A stretch of DNA of 64,000 bases from Xylophilus sp. ASV27 (GCF_016428875.1 NZ_JAELTO010000007.1:1-64000); one strand, 5' to 3'. Positions 29,203 to 37,874 are shown, counted from the first letter of the stretch. Numbers and translations are program-made. The notes: generated by a model not told the origin, from the letters alone.

Positions 29203-30567
29203 TCAGGGTTTTTTTAAAATATGCCAGAGCGCGACTATCATGCCCAGTGTGAATATGCCATTCACAATGCGTTTTAGTCTTTCTCCTTCTACCTGCATGA
29301 ACACCAGCGTGGCCAGCAGCAGGACCAGCATGTTCTGGAAGAAGAATATCCGTGCACCCGACGCATAGAGCGTCGGCGAAAGTCCCATGATTGCCGCCGA
29401 CAGGATAGCAGCGATGAAGATGAGAACCGCCGCACCTGGGGCGATGAACCTGGATCGGATTGATGCATTGGAAATGCTGAAACCGACACAGCATACACCC
29501 AACATCACCAAGAAGAAGTGGCCATAGAAAACCGAGTTCACGGCGGCCTGGAAATAATCTCCCACGCCATACACATGAAAACCTTCGGGCGTCTTCTGGA
29601 ACGACCATATCTCAGCGATCGTCTGCACCCAGCTTTGTGAGGATGCCCGCAGCAGCCTGGGCACCGCCTGCAAAAGATAGAGCAGAACGGGCACCAGTGC
29701 AATCAGGCGCTTGGCAGGACTCCTGGTCCGCTGGAAAACCAAAATGCATAATAGTACAACAAAAGCAATGGAAATGATGTTTTCGCTTCTGAAAAAATGG
29801 CTGAACGCCAGATCAAATCCTGCAAAAATCCGTTCATCTAGATGCCATTCGGAATACTCAGGAAACCAGTAACTCGTGACCACGCTGTAGCGCGCCGAAG
29901 TGCCGGGTGCGGCAACGACGCCAATCAGTGCCAGCAGCGCAACGAGCATCAAAACCGCATGCCTCCAGCGAAGTTGCCCAGTACGCAGCAACCCTATGCC
30001 AGCCAGAAGCTGAAACCCCAACAACAGCAATCCAGCCTGCTCCTGCGAGGCCCCATACAGCGCTGCAGGAAGGGCCACGATGAAAAGGCGCGGCAATAAT
30101 TCAGGCCGTAGAAAAGGCAGCAAAGCCAATGACGCCGCGGCCCAGGGCCACAGATAATTGAACGAGCCCGTCATCCACCAGACAGCCTCGCTCATGACCC
30201 CGCGCGGAAGCAGGAAAAATCCTTGGAACAGGAAAATGAGTCCCAGGACTCGTTGATCGGCTTGCGTGACGTGGGCCATGAGCCCCAATGACAGCAGCAG
30301 AATGAACAGCATGAGGCTGCGCCACAACCATTCATGCGGGATGACGAGCAGGGTCAAGGCATCGACTGCCGCGCGCCCGGACCAGATGGTATAGCGCTCG
30401 GTCAGATAATTCACCAAAGACCGGTCCTGCAGTGCCTTGGCATACATGACATCATCCCCGGCCGATCTGAGTCCCTTGAAGGACAAAACCATTAGCAGCA
30501 GCATCGCCAGCAGCAGGAAACACAGATGAAATACCTGTCTTGGTTTATTCAGAATCAACATGCTCAT
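29203..30567 (-). CDS. Polytopic membrane protein, DUF6056-like (possible GT-C transferase)
   Basis: 454 aa, about 11 hydrophobic segments. An early loop reads SAGDDVMYAKAL, RYTIWSGRAAVDAL, PHEWLWRSLML: an acidic pair and WSGR as in DUF6056 and GtrII-like glucosyltransferase proteins. The function is inferred, not shown. Its start overlaps the stop of the upstream beta-domain gene (ATGA), so the two are coupled. It is convergent with the secreted glycosidase-like gene with only 15 nt between. Confidence 0.65.
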   Translation of the reverse strand: MSMLILNKPRQVFHLCFLLLAMLLLMVLSFKGLRSAGDDVMYAKALQDRSLVNYLTERYTIWSGRAAVDALTLLVIPHEWLWRSLMLFILLLSLGLMAHVTQADQRVLGLIFLFQGFFLLPRGVMSEAVWWMTGSFNYLWPWAAASLALLPFLRPELLPRLFIVALPAALYGASQEQAGLLLLGFQLLAGIGLLRTGQLRWRHAVLMLVALLALIGVVAAPGTSARYSVVTSYWFPEYSEWHLDERIFAGFDLAFSHFFRSENIISIAFVVLLCILVFQRTRSPAKRLIALVPVLLYLLQAVPRLLRASSQSWVQTIAEIWSFQKTPEGFHVYGVGDYFQAAVNSVFYGHFFLVMLGVCCVGFSISNASIRSRFIAPGAAVLIFIAAILSAAIMGLSPTLYASGARIFFFQNMLVLLLATLVFMQVEGERLKRIVNGIFTLGMIVALWHILKKP

Positions 30568-31121
30568 ACATCCACTGGCAGGCTGCGACCGGTGTCGACG
30601 AGCACACGTTTTCCATTCCTCTCAACGGAAATCATGATGCGGGCGCCATCCTCGACCGGTATGTATTTTTTCCGGATGACGGCGCGAAACCCCATGAAAT
30701 TGAGCCCTTCGGCAATGCCCATTTTTGCGCTGATGTCCTTTCGCAGCACCATCCGGGTTCGAATCTCTATGGCCTTGTTCTGATGGAGCGGAACCAGCAC
30801 GATGCGCGGCTTGAGCCAGAAACCATTGCGGGGTTCGTCGGTGATCCAGCCCGCGATTTCATACCTGCCGTCCTTCAAGCGAATTTCGTCGAAGGACCAT
30901 TTTGGCGCCTCTGCCGCGGCCACGTAATTCCCCGCCACCTCCGTGCGCGTGTAATTGCGCTTCTTGTACTGGTAGAAAAATACACTGATGACGGCAGGCA
31001 CGAGAAGGCAGAATGCGATCTGACACGCAGACGAATGCGCGGCTCTCCGCAAGAACCGCCCCATGTCCCGCAAAGCCACAGAACCATTATCAAGAAATAG
31101 CTTCATTTTATTGGGGTGCAT
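30564..31121 (-). CDS. Single-pass membrane protein with C-terminal beta domain
   Basis: 185 aa. One transmembrane helix (IAFCLLVPAVISVFFYQY, about residues 35-52), then a soluble beta domain (GRYEIAGWITDEPRNGFWLK, LNFMGFRAVIRKKYIPVEDG). The AGW start and strand pattern resemble the inserted domain of the glycosidase-like protein at 27361-29187. The ATG at 31121 is used because it has a weak GGGAAAG upstream; 31106 is an alternative. Coupled to the DUF6056-like gene. No established family recognised. About 290 nt upstream, up to the divergent gene at 31414, hold no gene I can support. Confidence 0.65.
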   Translation of the reverse strand: MHPNKMKLFLDNGSVALRDMGRFLRRAAHSSACQIAFCLLVPAVISVFFYQYKKRNYTRTEVAGNYVAAAEAPKWSFDEIRLKDGRYEIAGWITDEPRNGFWLKPRIVLVPLHQNKAIEIRTRMVLRKDISAKMGIAEGLNFMGFRAVIRKKYIPVEDGARIMISVERNGKRVLVDTGRSLPVDV

Positions 31122-31413
31122 TGTCGCTTTCCCGGCGATTGTATAGACTCGCGGCCTTACCCATGGCCCATGGCTCTCGACGCAATGCGAGGGTCGAATG
31201 CGCAGATTCAAGCCGAACAAACCAGAAAATCATGATGGTCGCCCTGAAAAGGCCAGCCCGAACCCCTGGTTCACGGCGCAACGCGAGATCACCGCAGCCT
31301 ACGCTGCGCCCTAAATCCATCTCACGCCACGGCAGTGCCGCATCGTGCGGCGTGCAGTTCCGCAGCGCGCGCCACTTCTTGGTGCGCGGGGGCTGGCCGG
31401 CGGGCAACGCGCC

Positions 31414-32775
31414 ATGAGCGGGGCCGCTGCGCAGGCCGAGCGCTCCGGGCGCGCGTTCCTCGTGGCGCTGGCCGCGCTGTGCCTGGCCTACGGCGGCTGG
31501 CTGCTCGCGTTCTGGCCCGGCGTGCTGGGGCCCGACAGCTATGCGATCCTGCTGGAGTTGCAGACGCAAGGCGGCTTCCAGTCCGGCAAGCCGAGCTTCT
31601 GGTACTACTTCGTCCATCTTTTCTACGGCAGCACCCGGCGGGTGGAAGCACCCATCGCCTTCCAGTTGCTGTTCGCGGCGCTGGTGTTCGCGCGCATGCT
31701 GTCCTGGTGCTGGCGGCAAGGGTTCTGGAAGATCACGCTGTTTTGTGCCGTCTTCATCTGCTTTGCGCCGCACATCATGTTTTTCACGGGCACGCTGTAC
31801 CCCGACGCCTTGTTCTCCATCGCGGCGGCGGGGCTGCTGTTCGAACTGTGGCTGGCGGCCAGGGCCGGGCGGCTGGCGCCGTTCCAGCTCGGGATGGTCT
31901 TCATCACCCTGCCGTTCGCGCTGTTCTGCCGGCAGAACGGCTTCGTCTTTCTTGCGTCGCTGGCCCTGGCGTCGCTGGCCCTGCGCTGGCCGGACCGGCT
32001 CAGGCTGTGGGGCATGGCGGTGTTCTGGAGCGCGCTGGTGCTGCTGGGCGGGCGGCTGCATGCGACCGAATCGCACAGCGTGCTGTTTCCCTTGGCGGCG
32101 TTCGAAACGGTCAACTTCCTGCAGCCGCGCCCGATGAACCTGCCGCGCGCCGAGCCCCGGGTGTCCGAGGCGACGATCGAGGCGCTGACCCGGCGGCACG
32201 ACCTGCAGAACATCATCCGCCACTATGACCGCGACTACTGGGACCCGCTGGTCTACCAGCCGGACGGGCCGGAGCTGATGCGGATTCCGCCCGAGGACAA
32301 GGCGGTCATCGTGCGCGAATTCTTCCGCTACAACCTCTGGCGCAACCTGCCCGCCTTCCTGGGCAGCCGGGTCAACATCTTCATGACCTCGCTGCTGGCC
32401 CAGGGCGGCATCCTGCCGTTCGATTACACGCAGCAGGTGCTGGCCCAGGTGCAGACGAAGTCGCAGATGCGCAGGTTCCACCTGGACCGGCTCGAAGCCG
32501 TGCTGCTCAAGCTGCACAAGGCCAGCCTGGCCTGCCGCTGGCTGCTGTGGACGCCGGCGCTCGGCATCCTGCTGCTGCTCTGGGGGTTGCCGGGCGCGCT
32601 CAGGCAAAGAAGGGTGGCGGAACTGCTCGTGCTGCTGCCTCTGCTGGCCCAACTGGGCGGCATCTTCGTTTTTTCCATCGCCGGCGAGTACCGCTACCTG
32701 CTGCCCTTTGCCGTCGCCCCCGTCCTTCTGCTGCCCATGCTGCAGAGCCGCCGCGGCGCGGCCCCCTCTTCGTGA
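31414..32775 (+). CDS. Polytopic membrane protein, putative GT-C-type glycosyltransferase
   Basis: 453 aa with about ten hydrophobic segments. The first periplasmic loop GVLGPDSYAILLELQTQGGF has the Asp placement of GT-C enzymes. A soluble region at about residues 240-330 (HDLQNIIRHYDRDYWDPLVY) precedes the last helices. Not assigned to a named family. The stop overlaps the GTG start of the downstream HAD phosphatase (GTGA), so the two are coupled. Higher G+C than the genes just upstream. Confidence 0.7.
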   Translation: MSGAAAQAERSGRAFLVALAALCLAYGGWLLAFWPGVLGPDSYAILLELQTQGGFQSGKPSFWYYFVHLFYGSTRRVEAPIAFQLLFAALVFARMLSWCWRQGFWKITLFCAVFICFAPHIMFFTGTLYPDALFSIAAAGLLFELWLAARAGRLAPFQLGMVFITLPFALFCRQNGFVFLASLALASLALRWPDRLRLWGMAVFWSALVLLGGRLHATESHSVLFPLAAFETVNFLQPRPMNLPRAEPRVSEATIEALTRRHDLQNIIRHYDRDYWDPLVYQPDGPELMRIPPEDKAVIVREFFRYNLWRNLPAFLGSRVNIFMTSLLAQGGILPFDYTQQVLAQVQTKSQMRRFHLDRLEAVLLKLHKASLACRWLLWTPALGILLLLWGLPGALRQRRVAELLVLLPLLAQLGGIFVFSIAGEYRYLLPFAVAPVLLLPMLQSRRGAAPSS

Positions 32776-33653
32776 ACCCACCTGCCCCTGGCCACCGCCT
32801 GCAGCCCCTGTCCACCTGGCCCGAGGCCGAACGCCGCGGCATCGTCGGCGTGCTGACCGACATCGACGACACCCTGACCACCGAGGGCGCGATCACGCCC
32901 GATGCGCTGGCGGCCCTGGGCGCCCTCCAGGCGGCGGGCCTGCACGTGGTGCCGATCACCGGCCGGCCGGTGGGCTGGAGCGCGACCTTTGCGGCGACCT
33001 GGCCGGTCGATGCCGTGGTGGCGGAAAACGGCGCCGTGGCGCTACTGCCCACGCATGAAAAAGGCCTGAAGCCCAGGTGCGATCTGGGCTCTTTGCTATC
33101 AAAGATATACCAGCAGGATTCGGCCACGCGCAGCGCCAACTTCGCCCGCATGCAGGCCGTGGCCCGGCGCGTGCTGCGCGAGGTTCCCGGCACCGCGCTG
33201 GCCACCGATTCGCCCGGCCGCGAGACCGACATCGCCATCGACCACAGCGAGTTCGCGCGGTTGCCGCCCGAGACCATCGCGCGCGTGGTGGCGCTGCTGC
33301 GCAGCGAGGGCATGAACGCCACGGTGAGCAGCATCCACATCAATGGCTGGTACGGCGAGCATGACAAGCTCGCCGGTGCGCGCTGGATCGTGCGCACGCT
33401 CTGGCAGCGCGACCTGGACGCCGAGATCGGGCGCTGGGTCTACGTCGGCGATTCGAGCAACGACCAGACGATGTTCGAGCGCTTTCCGCACAGTGTGGGC
33501 GTGGCCAACATCGCGCGCTTCCTGCCCATGCTCGAACACCTGCCGCGCTACCTGAGCCGCGGCGCGCGCGGCGCCGGCTTTGCCGAGGTGGCCGCTGCGC
33601 TGCTGCAGGCGCGCGGCGACGGCCCCGGCCTCAGCCGCAGTGCGCCCGGGTGA
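32772..33653 (+). CDS. HAD-IIB family hydrolase (sugar-phosphatase-like)
   Basis: 293 aa from GTG at 32772. Motif I VLTDIDDTLTTEG, motif II PITGRP, motif IV VYVGDSSNDQTMFE. Resembles mannosyl-3-phosphoglycerate or sucrose/trehalose phosphatases; the substrate is uncertain. Residues about 96-114 (EKGLKPRCDLGSLLSKIY) are encoded by a family A repeat between the cap and the core, keeping the frame. Overlaps the membrane-protein stop by 4 nt at its start and the convergent inhibitor gene by 23 nt at its end. Confidence 0.83.
   Translation: MNPPAPGHRLQPLSTWPEAERRGIVGVLTDIDDTLTTEGAITPDALAALGALQAAGLHVVPITGRPVGWSATFAATWPVDAVVAENGAVALLPTHEKGLKPRCDLGSLLSKIYQQDSATRSANFARMQAVARRVLREVPGTALATDSPGRETDIAIDHSEFARLPPETIARVVALLRSEGMNATVSSIHINGWYGEHDKLAGARWIVRTLWQRDLDAEIGRWVYVGDSSNDQTMFERFPHSVGVANIARFLPMLEHLPRYLSRGARGAGFAEVAAALLQARGDGPGLSRSAPG
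33057..33111 (-). repeat. Family A dispersed hairpin repeat, copy A4 (inside HAD phosphatase gene)
   Basis: Minus strand: TATCTTTGATAGC, then GAGCCCAG-loop-CTGGGCTT, then AGGCCTTTTTC. In frame within a plus-strand gene, antisense to its reading direction. Confidence 0.82.
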
Positions 33654-33942
33654 CGACGCCGCGCGCGTCCGCGTCCAGCGTCAGGCGCGAGGCGTCGAAC
33701 TCCCGCGTCACGATCTGCCCGGGCCGCAGCACCCGCACCACCTTGGCATGGGCGCGGCCGCGCGCCTCCTCGCCCAGCCGCTCGTCCACCGTCTTGCCCA
33801 GGGCGAACTGCGCGCCGGCGGCATCGCAGACGGTGCCCTCGGAGATGACCTCGACCTCGGCGGGCACGGACGACGGCTTGAAGAAGGCGCAGCCCTGCAC
33901 GCCGAAGGCCAGCGCCAGGCAGGCAGGAAGAGAACGCAGCAT
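33631..33942 (-). CDS. I78-family peptidase-inhibitor-like lipoprotein
   Basis: 103 aa. Lipobox-like GVQGC after a short hydrophobic signal, then a domain with LGKTVDERLG, VVRVLRPGQIVT, DASRLTLDADARGVV and final HCG, the I78 inhibitor pattern (serine protease inhibitors). ATG at 33942 is preferred because GAGGAA precedes it by 6 nt; 33960 is an alternative. Convergent with the HAD gene, overlapping its 3' end. Confidence 0.78.
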   Translation of the reverse strand: MLRSLPACLALAFGVQGCAFFKPSSVPAEVEVISEGTVCDAAGAQFALGKTVDERLGEEARGRAHAKVVRVLRPGQIVTREFDASRLTLDADARGVVTRAHCG

Positions 33943-33985
33943 GGGAATTCCTCGGGTCATGGGGCCGATCTTCGCATGCGGGCAA

Positions 33986-35179
33986 CTATGGGCCGCTCTG
34001 GCGCTGCAAGCCTTCCAGCGTCGCCAGGTCGAGCAGGCTGGAGGCGGCCTTGACCTCGTCCAGGCTCATCTTCTGCCCGGTGAGTTCGACCACCACGCCG
34101 TTGCGCAGGGTGGTGGTGTACTGGGCCTGGCTGCCGTCCTTGCGGAAGCTCTCGTGCAGGGTGCGGCCGTTCTCCTGCCAGGTGCGCTCGGACAACTGGC
34201 CGTTCTCGCGCTCGCCCTGCACCACGGCGCCGGCCTCGGCCATGAGCTTGCTCATGCTGCCCAGGTCCAGCATCTCGATGCGCAGGCGCTGCTCGTCGCG
34301 CACATAGTCGGCGCGGGCATTGCTCGTGGCGCGCCCCGCCATGTGGCCGCCCTGCATCTCGATGGCGGTGCGGCGGAAGGCCCCAAGCATCTCGGGCAGC
34401 GCAGCCTTCAGAGCGGGCGCGGGCACGGCGCCCGCGTCCGGATCGCCCCCGATCAGCGGGGGCGTGCTGGTGGCGGGCGGCTGTGCGCCGGCCTGGCGCT
34501 CGCTGGCGGCCTCCATGCGCTCGGCGGCGTCGGCCATCTTCTGCGAGGCGGCGCCCAGGGCCTGGGCATCCAGGGCCAGCTTGCCCCCGGGCGTGTGCAG
34601 CTTGACGACTGCCGAGCCCAGGGTGAAGTAGGAAATCGCGGAGGACACCAGCAGGCCCGCCACCGCCCCCGCGAGCACGATGACCGCGGTATAGGGCGCG
34701 GTCTTCTGCGGCGCACTGCGCATCAGCACCGGCAGGCCGGTGAACACCAGGTAGACCGAATAGAGCGCGCCCACCAGCATCAGCGGGGCCATGGGCGGCA
34801 CCAGCAGGAACACCCCGGCCAGCAGCACGGCACTGCTGGCATGCACCGCCAGGGAAAAGGCCCGCAGGCGGTCGGCGTTGCCGCCGAAGGTGGGGGCCAC
34901 GATGGCCATCACCAGCGCCAGCAGCCAGACCCCGAGCACCAGCAGCAGATAAATGGCCGCAGCCTGGGCCAGGCCGGCGACCCAGGGCAGGTGCACCGTC
35001 AGGCCGGCACTGCCGGCACCGACGGCAGCCATGCCGATGCAACTGCACACGGCCGGAATCGCGGCCAGCAGCAGCAACTGGCGCCACAGCGGGCCGGCGG
35101 AAACGGAGACTTCGTCGATGCGGCGCCACGCCACGCGGGGCTGGAGCAGCAGGTTCTGGATGCGTTGGATCAGGATCAT
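33986..35179 (-). CDS. Yip1 family membrane protein
   Basis: 397 aa. N-terminal RIQNLLLQPRVAWRRI is the usual start of bacterial Yip1-domain proteins, followed by five hydrophobic segments to about residue 190, then a Pro/Ala-rich linker and a C-terminal soluble domain (SLDEVKAASSLLDLATLEGL). The membrane domain is conserved in the family; function is unknown. The C-terminal part is not assigned. Confidence 0.8.
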   Translation of the reverse strand: MILIQRIQNLLLQPRVAWRRIDEVSVSAGPLWRQLLLLAAIPAVCSCIGMAAVGAGSAGLTVHLPWVAGLAQAAAIYLLLVLGVWLLALVMAIVAPTFGGNADRLRAFSLAVHASSAVLLAGVFLLVPPMAPLMLVGALYSVYLVFTGLPVLMRSAPQKTAPYTAVIVLAGAVAGLLVSSAISYFTLGSAVVKLHTPGGKLALDAQALGAASQKMADAAERMEAASERQAGAQPPATSTPPLIGGDPDAGAVPAPALKAALPEMLGAFRRTAIEMQGGHMAGRATSNARADYVRDEQRLRIEMLDLGSMSKLMAEAGAVVQGERENGQLSERTWQENGRTLHESFRKDGSQAQYTTTLRNGVVVELTGQKMSLDEVKAASSLLDLATLEGLQRQSGP

Positions 35180-35328
35180 GGAAGTGAGGCAGGAAGGACT
35201 GCGGCGGCATCGCCGCCGCCCGCGGCGCGTCAGCGCGCAAGGGCCCGCATGATGTGCGCCAGGCGCGCCGGCTGCCGTGGCGCAGGGCCGCTTTTTTGTT
35301 TCAGTACGTTGCAGCCACGGTGGCCGCG

Positions 35329-36069
35329 CTACCTCAGAACATCCACCTGCGCGTGCAAGGCCTCGGCCCAGGCGCGCCGGTCGCGGCCTTCGGCGTGTTG
35401 CGGCTCGCCCAGCCGCACCATGGCGACGATCGGCTCCGAGGTCAGCGTGCGCCAGATCGAGGCCAGCAGCGTGTCATCGCCCACGTAGGAGGCCGCCTGC
35501 GAACGGCGACCCGTGGCCGCGTCGATGAAGCGGATGCCCAGCGGCTGCACCGGCGCCCCGGCCGAGATCGCGGCCTGCAGCAGGTTGCCGTGAAAGGGCA
35601 GCAGCCGCTCGCCGTCGCCCGTGGTGCCTTCGGGGAACACGGCCAGCACGTCGCCCGCGCGCAGGCGCGCGGCCATGTGATGCACCACGCGCAGGGCATC
35701 GCGGCGGGATTCGCGCGCGATGAACAGCGTGCCCGAGCCCGCGGCCACGGCGCCGATCAGCGGCCAGCGCCGGACCTCCGCCTTGGACACGAAGCGGCAG
35801 TTTCGCGTGGCCTGCATCACCAGGATGTCGAGCCAGGACAGATGGTTGGCCACCACCAGCAGCGGCCCGCCAGCCTGGCGCGGGCCCTCGACCCGCAGCG
35901 TGACGTTGAAGATGCCGAGCATGTGGCGCGCCCACTGCTCGATGCAGGCCTCGCGCTCGGCCGGCGAGAAGCCCGGGAAGCGCCAGCGCAGCAGCCACAG
36001 GCCGCGCAGCCCGTGCCCGACGGCGCGCACGATGCGCAGGCCCGCGCCGGCCTGGCGCAGCAGGCTCAT
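35329..36069 (-). CDS. plsC: 1-acyl-sn-glycerol-3-phosphate acyltransferase
   Basis: Makes phosphatidic acid. 246 aa. The catalytic NHLSWLD (HX4D), substrate-binding FPEGTTGDG and GAPVQPLGIRF blocks are intact, with a hydrophobic N-terminal segment. It follows pyrC' after a triple family B repeat array. ATG at 36067-36069. Confidence 0.92.
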   Translation of the reverse strand: MSLLRQAGAGLRIVRAVGHGLRGLWLLRWRFPGFSPAEREACIEQWARHMLGIFNVTLRVEGPRQAGGPLLVVANHLSWLDILVMQATRNCRFVSKAEVRRWPLIGAVAAGSGTLFIARESRRDALRVVHHMAARLRAGDVLAVFPEGTTGDGERLLPFHGNLLQAAISAGAPVQPLGIRFIDAATGRRSQAASYVGDDTLLASIWRTLTSEPIVAMVRLGEPQHAEGRDRRAWAEALHAQVDVLR

Positions 36070-36085
36070 GGACGAGACGCCCCCG

Positions 36086-36532
36086 GCAGCGCATGAAACC
36101 CAAAGGCACGAAAGCCCGCGCAGCAGCCCATGCGCAGACATCCGCGGAACCGGCTCCGCCGGGCCGCAGGATGTGCCCCCTTGAGGGGAAGCGCGCAGCC
36201 TGGGGGTGGTCCCATTCCAGCAACACCCGCAGCGAACGAAACCCAAAGGAACGAAAGGCCGCGGAGCAGGCCATGCGCAAACATCCGCGGAACCGGCTGC
36301 GCCGGTCCGCAGGATGTGCCCCCTCGCAGGGGGAAGGCGAAGACGCGAAGCGCGCAGCCTGGGGGTGGTCCCATTCCAGCGCCACCCGCAGCGAACGAAA
36401 CCCAAAGGAACGAAAGGCCGCGGAGCAGGCCATGCGCAAACATCCGCGGATCCGGCTTTGCCGGTCCGCAGGATGTGCCCCCTCGCAGGGGGAAGGCGAA
36501 GACGCGCAGCGCGCAGCCTGGGGGTGGTCTCA
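36086..36532 (-). repeat. Family B repeat, triple tandem array (B2)
   Basis: Three head-to-tail units of about 160 bp (36371-36532, 36211-36370, 36086-36210, the last shorter), very similar to each other and to B1. Each has GACCACCCCCAGG, the CCCCC/GGGGG hairpin, the ACCGGC/GCCGGT hairpin and the CGTTCCTTTGGGTTT end. The array starts at the pyrC' stop codon and fills the gap to plsC. It stays open in several frames, giving false ORFs. Confidence 0.93.
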
Positions 36533-37834
36533 TTTCTGTTCGAAAGCCACCGTGCCCCCCACCAGTGTCCAGCGCACCCGCGCGGGCAGCTCGTAGCCGG
36601 AGAACGGCGTGTGCTTGCCCTGGCTGCGCAGCGCCTCGGGCGTGACAGTCCAGCGCGCGGCGGGGTCGAAGATGCACAGGTCGGCCACGCCGCCCGGCAC
36701 CAGGCGGCCCAGGCTGGCCTCCAGCGTGCCGAGCGCGCCGCCCAGCACCGCGGCGGGCGCCTGGGTCACGGTCGCCAAGGCGCGCCGCAGGCCGGCGCCG
36801 CCGGGCGCGGATGCCTCGCCCCATTTCACGGCCAGGCTCAGCAGCAGCTCCAGCCCGGTGGCGCCGGCCTCGGCCTCGGCGAAGGGCAGCACCTTGGCGT
36901 CCTCGTCCACCGGCGTGTGGTCCGACACCAGGGCGTCGATGGTGCCGTCGGCCAGCGCGGCGCGGATCGCGTCGCGGTCGCGCTGCTGGCGCAGCGGCGG
37001 GTTCAGGCGCGCGCGGCTGTCGAAGAAGCCGATGTCGGCATCGGTCAGGTGCAGCGAGTTGATGCTGACGTCGCAGCTCAGCCCGAGCCCCTCGGCCTTG
37101 GCCTGGCGCACCAGCGCGATGCCGGCGGCGCTGCTGATGCGGCACAGGTGCACCCGCGCGCCGGTGGCCTTCTGCAGTTCGAAGATGGTGTGCAGCGCGA
37201 TGGTCTCGGCCGCCACCGGCACGCCCGACAGGCCCAGGCGCGTGGCCAGCGGGCCGCTGGCGGCCACGCCCTTGCCCAGGTGCAGCTCCTGCGGCCGCAG
37301 CCAGACGGTGTAGCCGTAGGTGGCAGCGTACTGCAGCGCGCGCTGCAGCACCTGGGTGCTCTGCAGCGCCACTTCGGCCTGGCTGAAGCCGACGCAGCCG
37401 GCCTCGGTCAGCTCGGCCATCTCGGTCAGCACCTCTCCGGCCAGGCCGCGCGTGAGCGCGCCCAGCGGGAACAGCCGCGCCTGGTGCAGCTTCTCGGCGC
37501 GGAACTTGAGCATCTCCACCAGGCCGGGCTCGTCCAGCACCGGGTCGGTGTCGGGCGGGCAGACCAGGCTGGTGACGCCGCCGGCAGCGGCCGCGGCCAT
37601 TTCGGATTCGAGCATGCGTTCGTGCTCGTGGCCGGGTTCGCGCAGGCGCGCGGCCAGGTCCACCAGGCCGGGCATGACGATGCAGCCGGTGGCGTCGATG
37701 ACGCGGTTGGGCGTGAAGTCGGGCGCTATGTTTTCAATAGCTAGAAGCCGGCCAGCGGCGATGGCTACGTCGGCTTTTTTATCAAAACCGGTGGCCGGAT
37801 CGATGACGCGGCCGTTGATGATGGAGATCTTCAT
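36530..37834 (-). CDS. pyrC': Dihydroorotase-like subunit PyrC' (non-catalytic)
   Basis: 434 aa amidohydrolase fold. The metal-binding HxH of true dihydroorotases is lost: after MPGLVDL the sequence is AARLREPGHEH. The position of the later Asp is SDHTPVDEDA. This is the pseudo-dihydroorotase type that forms the structural partner of aspartate transcarbamoylase in Pseudomonas (PyrB-PyrC'). Genomic order pyrR-pyrB-pyrC' supports it; a catalytic pyrC should exist elsewhere. Part of its N-terminal region (residues about 18-37) is encoded by a family A-like repeat, copy A5. Confidence 0.9.
   Translation of the reverse strand: MKISIINGRVIDPATGFDKKADVAIAAGRLLAIENIAPDFTPNRVIDATGCIVMPGLVDLAARLREPGHEHERMLESEMAAAAAGGVTSLVCPPDTDPVLDEPGLVEMLKFRAEKLHQARLFPLGALTRGLAGEVLTEMAELTEAGCVGFSQAEVALQSTQVLQRALQYAATYGYTVWLRPQELHLGKGVAASGPLATRLGLSGVPVAAETIALHTIFELQKATGARVHLCRISSAAGIALVRQAKAEGLGLSCDVSINSLHLTDADIGFFDSRARLNPPLRQQRDRDAIRAALADGTIDALVSDHTPVDEDAKVLPFAEAEAGATGLELLLSLAVKWGEASAPGGAGLRRALATVTQAPAAVLGGALGTLEASLGRLVPGGVADLCIFDPAARWTVTPEALRSQGKHTPFSGYELPARVRWTLVGGTVAFEQK
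37725..37783 (+). repeat. Family A-like repeat, divergent copy A5 (inside pyrC')
   Basis: GCTATGTTTTCAATAGC hairpin, then AAGCCGGCC...GGCTACGTCGGCTT and a TTTTTT tract followed by ATC. The inner stem is AGCCGNC-type rather than GCCCAGG. It matches the family layout but less strictly; pyrC' length is not obviously increased. Rare codons (AAA, CTA, ATA) cluster here. Confidence 0.55.
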
Positions 37835-37874
37835 TTCAGTGCCCGGATCAGCGTTGGCGAAGCGCATTGCACTC

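Noticed and set aside
36086-36532. Possible CRISPR array
   Set aside because: Units are ~160 bp head-to-tail repeats without unique spacers of constant length.
36093-36645. Plus-strand ORFs with repeated peptide units (for example RKHPRIRLCRSAG-type)
   Set aside because: They are translations of the triple family B array, open in several frames at once, so not evidence for a repeat protein.
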